DNA from: Salegentibacter sp. 24
Lineage (GTDB): Bacteria; Bacteroidota; Bacteroidia; Flavobacteriales; Flavobacteriaceae
Assembly: GCF_004362395.1 (NCBI RefSeq)
Contig: NZ_SNWE01000003.1
Location: 62,001-126,000 of the forward strand
Length of the DNA: 64,000 nucleotides
Direction of reading: 5' to 3'
Made by a program: the position numbers and the translations under genes. Within the stretch, counting starts at the first letter, position 1, and each line of letters opens with the position of its first letter. Below, piece by piece: positions 62,833 through 64,000 of the stretch. Below the pieces are notes generated by a model. It ran no database searches. It was not told where the DNA came from and saw only the letters and a list, made by a program, of their open reading frames with translations.

Positions 62833-64000
62833 TTATTGCGCCTCATCCCACCAGATTCTGGTTGTTAAATTATCAGGCCCCTGAGAAGATACTGCCGCAT
62901 TATAATTTTCAGCATTGGTTAACTGTTCTGACTGCAGATATGTTAATCTTCTGGGTATAGTCCCTCCGGTAACATTCCCCGGATAATCAACCGGATCCAA
63001 AACAGGATATCCAGTTCTTCTCCAGTTGGCATAGGCTTCATATTCATTTAGAAAAACTGCTGCCCAGTACTGTGTATTTATTTGCTCAAGGGCATTACTT
63101 GGATCATAAGGATTGGCTTCAAGGTAATTGGAAATTTCCTCCTCTGAAATCACTGCCTCAGGAGAATAAAGTTCTAAATAGTTCATCGCGGCTCTCACTC
63201 CCGCCTTGTAATGAGACTCCACATCTCCATCACCAGACCCCCATCGATATGCCGCTTCTGCCAGCATAAATTCAACTTCGGCATAGGTTTGAAAAAAATT
63301 CGGTGCTGCCTCACTGGTAAGATATAACCTGTTAGGTTCTGAAAAATCCTGTGTATTTGTTTTTCCTGTCTGCTCTTGCAGTAAAAAGCTATCCAGTCCA
63401 TTGGGCAAACCAACCTGGGCCTCAGGATCGGTGCGTTCTTCAACCGTTCTTAAAATAGGGTTGCCGTTGGCATCGGTTTCTCCGGTGTTTTCCGGAAGAC
63501 TCGCATAAATGGTTAACCTGGGATCACCTTGTAAAAACTCAATAAATGTATTACTAATCCGGGGCGTGCCATCAGCGGTAAAGGTTTCTCCATTTCCGTT
63601 TTGGACAATACCATTTCCTTCTTCGTGCACCACATAGGCAATATCGTCATTTGATTCCATAACTCCGCCGGCTATTGCTTTTTCAGCCCATTTCTGAGCC
63701 GCGGCCTCATCTACTTTAGTCATTCTTAATCCTAATCGCAGCATTAAGGAATAGGCCCATTTTTGCCACTTTGAGGTATCTCCATTAAAAATGATATCCG
63801 TTGAGCCCAAGGTACTTGTGGATCCCTCGAGTAGCTCAGCGGATTCTTCCAATTCTTTTAACATATCTGCATAAATATTTTCCTGTAAATCATAAGCAGG
63901 TCTCATATTCCCAGTGATATAAGCATTTCCAGCCTCTGAATAAGGAATGTCCCCATAGAGATCTGTCATCCGATGATATGCAAATACTCTTAAAACTCTT
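62833..64000 (-). CDS. SusD-like lipoprotein (SusD/RagB family), 5-prime truncated by the window
   Basis: The visible 388 or so residues match the SusD-like_2 type: YGDIPYSEAGNAYITGNMRP, KWQKWAYSLMLRLGLRMTKV, EVEFMLAEAAYRWGSGD and the late YWAAVFLNEYEAYANWRRTG with YPVLDP. The frame stays open to the window edge with VLRVFAYHRMTDLYG, so the start, signal peptide and probably the partner SusC lie beyond position 64000. It lies 48 bases before the S9-type hydrolase and is part of the same locus. Confidence 0.88.
   Translation of the reverse strand, partial: RVLRVFAYHRMTDLYGDIPYSEAGNAYITGNMRPAYDLQENIYADMLKELEESAELLEGSTSTLGSTDIIFNGDTSKWQKWAYSLMLRLGLRMTKVDEAAAQKWAEKAIAGGVMESNDDIAYVVHEEGNGIVQNGNGETFTADGTPRISNTFIEFLQGDPRLTIYASLPENTGETDANGNPILRTVEERTDPEAQVGLPNGLDSFLLQEQTGKTNTQDFSEPNRLYLTSEAAPNFFQTYAEVEFMLAEAAYRWGSGDGDVESHYKAGVRAAMNYLELYSPEAVISEEEISNYLEANPYDPSNALEQINTQYWAAVFLNEYEAYANWRRTGYPVLDPVDYPGNVTGGTIPRRLTYLQSEQLTNAENYNAAVSSQGPDNLTTRIWWDEAQ

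Noticed and set aside
1-64000. CRISPR arrays, tRNA or rRNA genes
   Set aside because: No regularly spaced repeats, cloverleaf-type sequences or rRNA segments were recognised on reading.

Overview
The window looks like the chromosome of a marine-type or environmental member of the Flavobacteriaceae (Bacteroidota), perhaps close to Gramella, Zunongwangia or Salegentibacter. The grounds are two and a half SusC/SusD glycan-uptake loci, many lipoproteins with Bacteroidota-style signal peptides, a CTnDOT-type tra gene set, BfmA/BtgA-type mobilization genes, and promoter elements of the TAnnTTTG type. No rRNA, tRNA or CRISPR array was recognised. The genus is an inference from gene content.

Region 1 (about 0.3-10 kb, + strand) is a polysaccharide utilization locus (PUL): susC, susD, a GH30 lipoprotein, a SusE/F-like surface glycan-binding lipoprotein, a terminator-like hairpin, a second GH30 lipoprotein and a badly decayed GH3 beta-glucosidase. 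The enzyme set suggests a beta-glucan, with GH30 members of this kind often cutting beta-1,6 linkages.

Region 2 (10.4-13.2 kb) is AT-rich and full of small or broken genes. It holds two tandem antitoxin/PIN-toxin pairs separated by an integron attC-like inverted repeat, a tyrosine-recombinase remnant, and an Xre/MbcA-type antitoxin whose RES toxin is frameshifted and truncated.

Region 3 (13.5-27.4 kb) is a conjugative-element core. A co-directional operon encodes a type IV secretion apparatus (VirB2/3-like membrane proteins, VirB4/TraG, TraI, TraJ, TraK, TraM, TraN). An orphan receiver-PAS protein and a large helical protein of unknown role follow. The coupling ATPase, relaxase and BfmA-type accessory protein lie on the opposite strand, and upstream of them is a stretch rich in palindromes where an oriT could lie. 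No intact integrase was seen, so the element may be immobile or cut by the window.

Region 4 (27.5-37.1 kb) is mixed: a small membrane protein with a DUF72 protein, an FAD oxidoreductase fused to a Rieske domain, a HigBA toxin-antitoxin pair, remnants of an IS1380 transposase and of a RhuM-like protein, an intact Fic protein, and a GMC oxidoreductase with its gluconate-2-dehydrogenase-subunit-3-type partner.

Region 5 (37.7-64 kb, almost all - strand) is a large glycan locus aimed, by inference, at N-glycan-like or fucosylated/mannosylated glycans. It encodes susC/susD, an MFS sugar transporter, a ROK kinase, a long mannose-6-phosphate isomerase-like protein, a GH92 alpha-mannosidase, a GntR/UTRA regulator, a glycosylasparaginase, CutC, a BNR-propeller protein, two GH29 fucosidases, a GH3 enzyme, an S9/esterase-type hydrolase and an SusD-like protein that runs off the window. 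Two copies of a TATGT-N4-ACATA palindrome, upstream of the mannosidase and of the isomerase, are candidate GntR operators.
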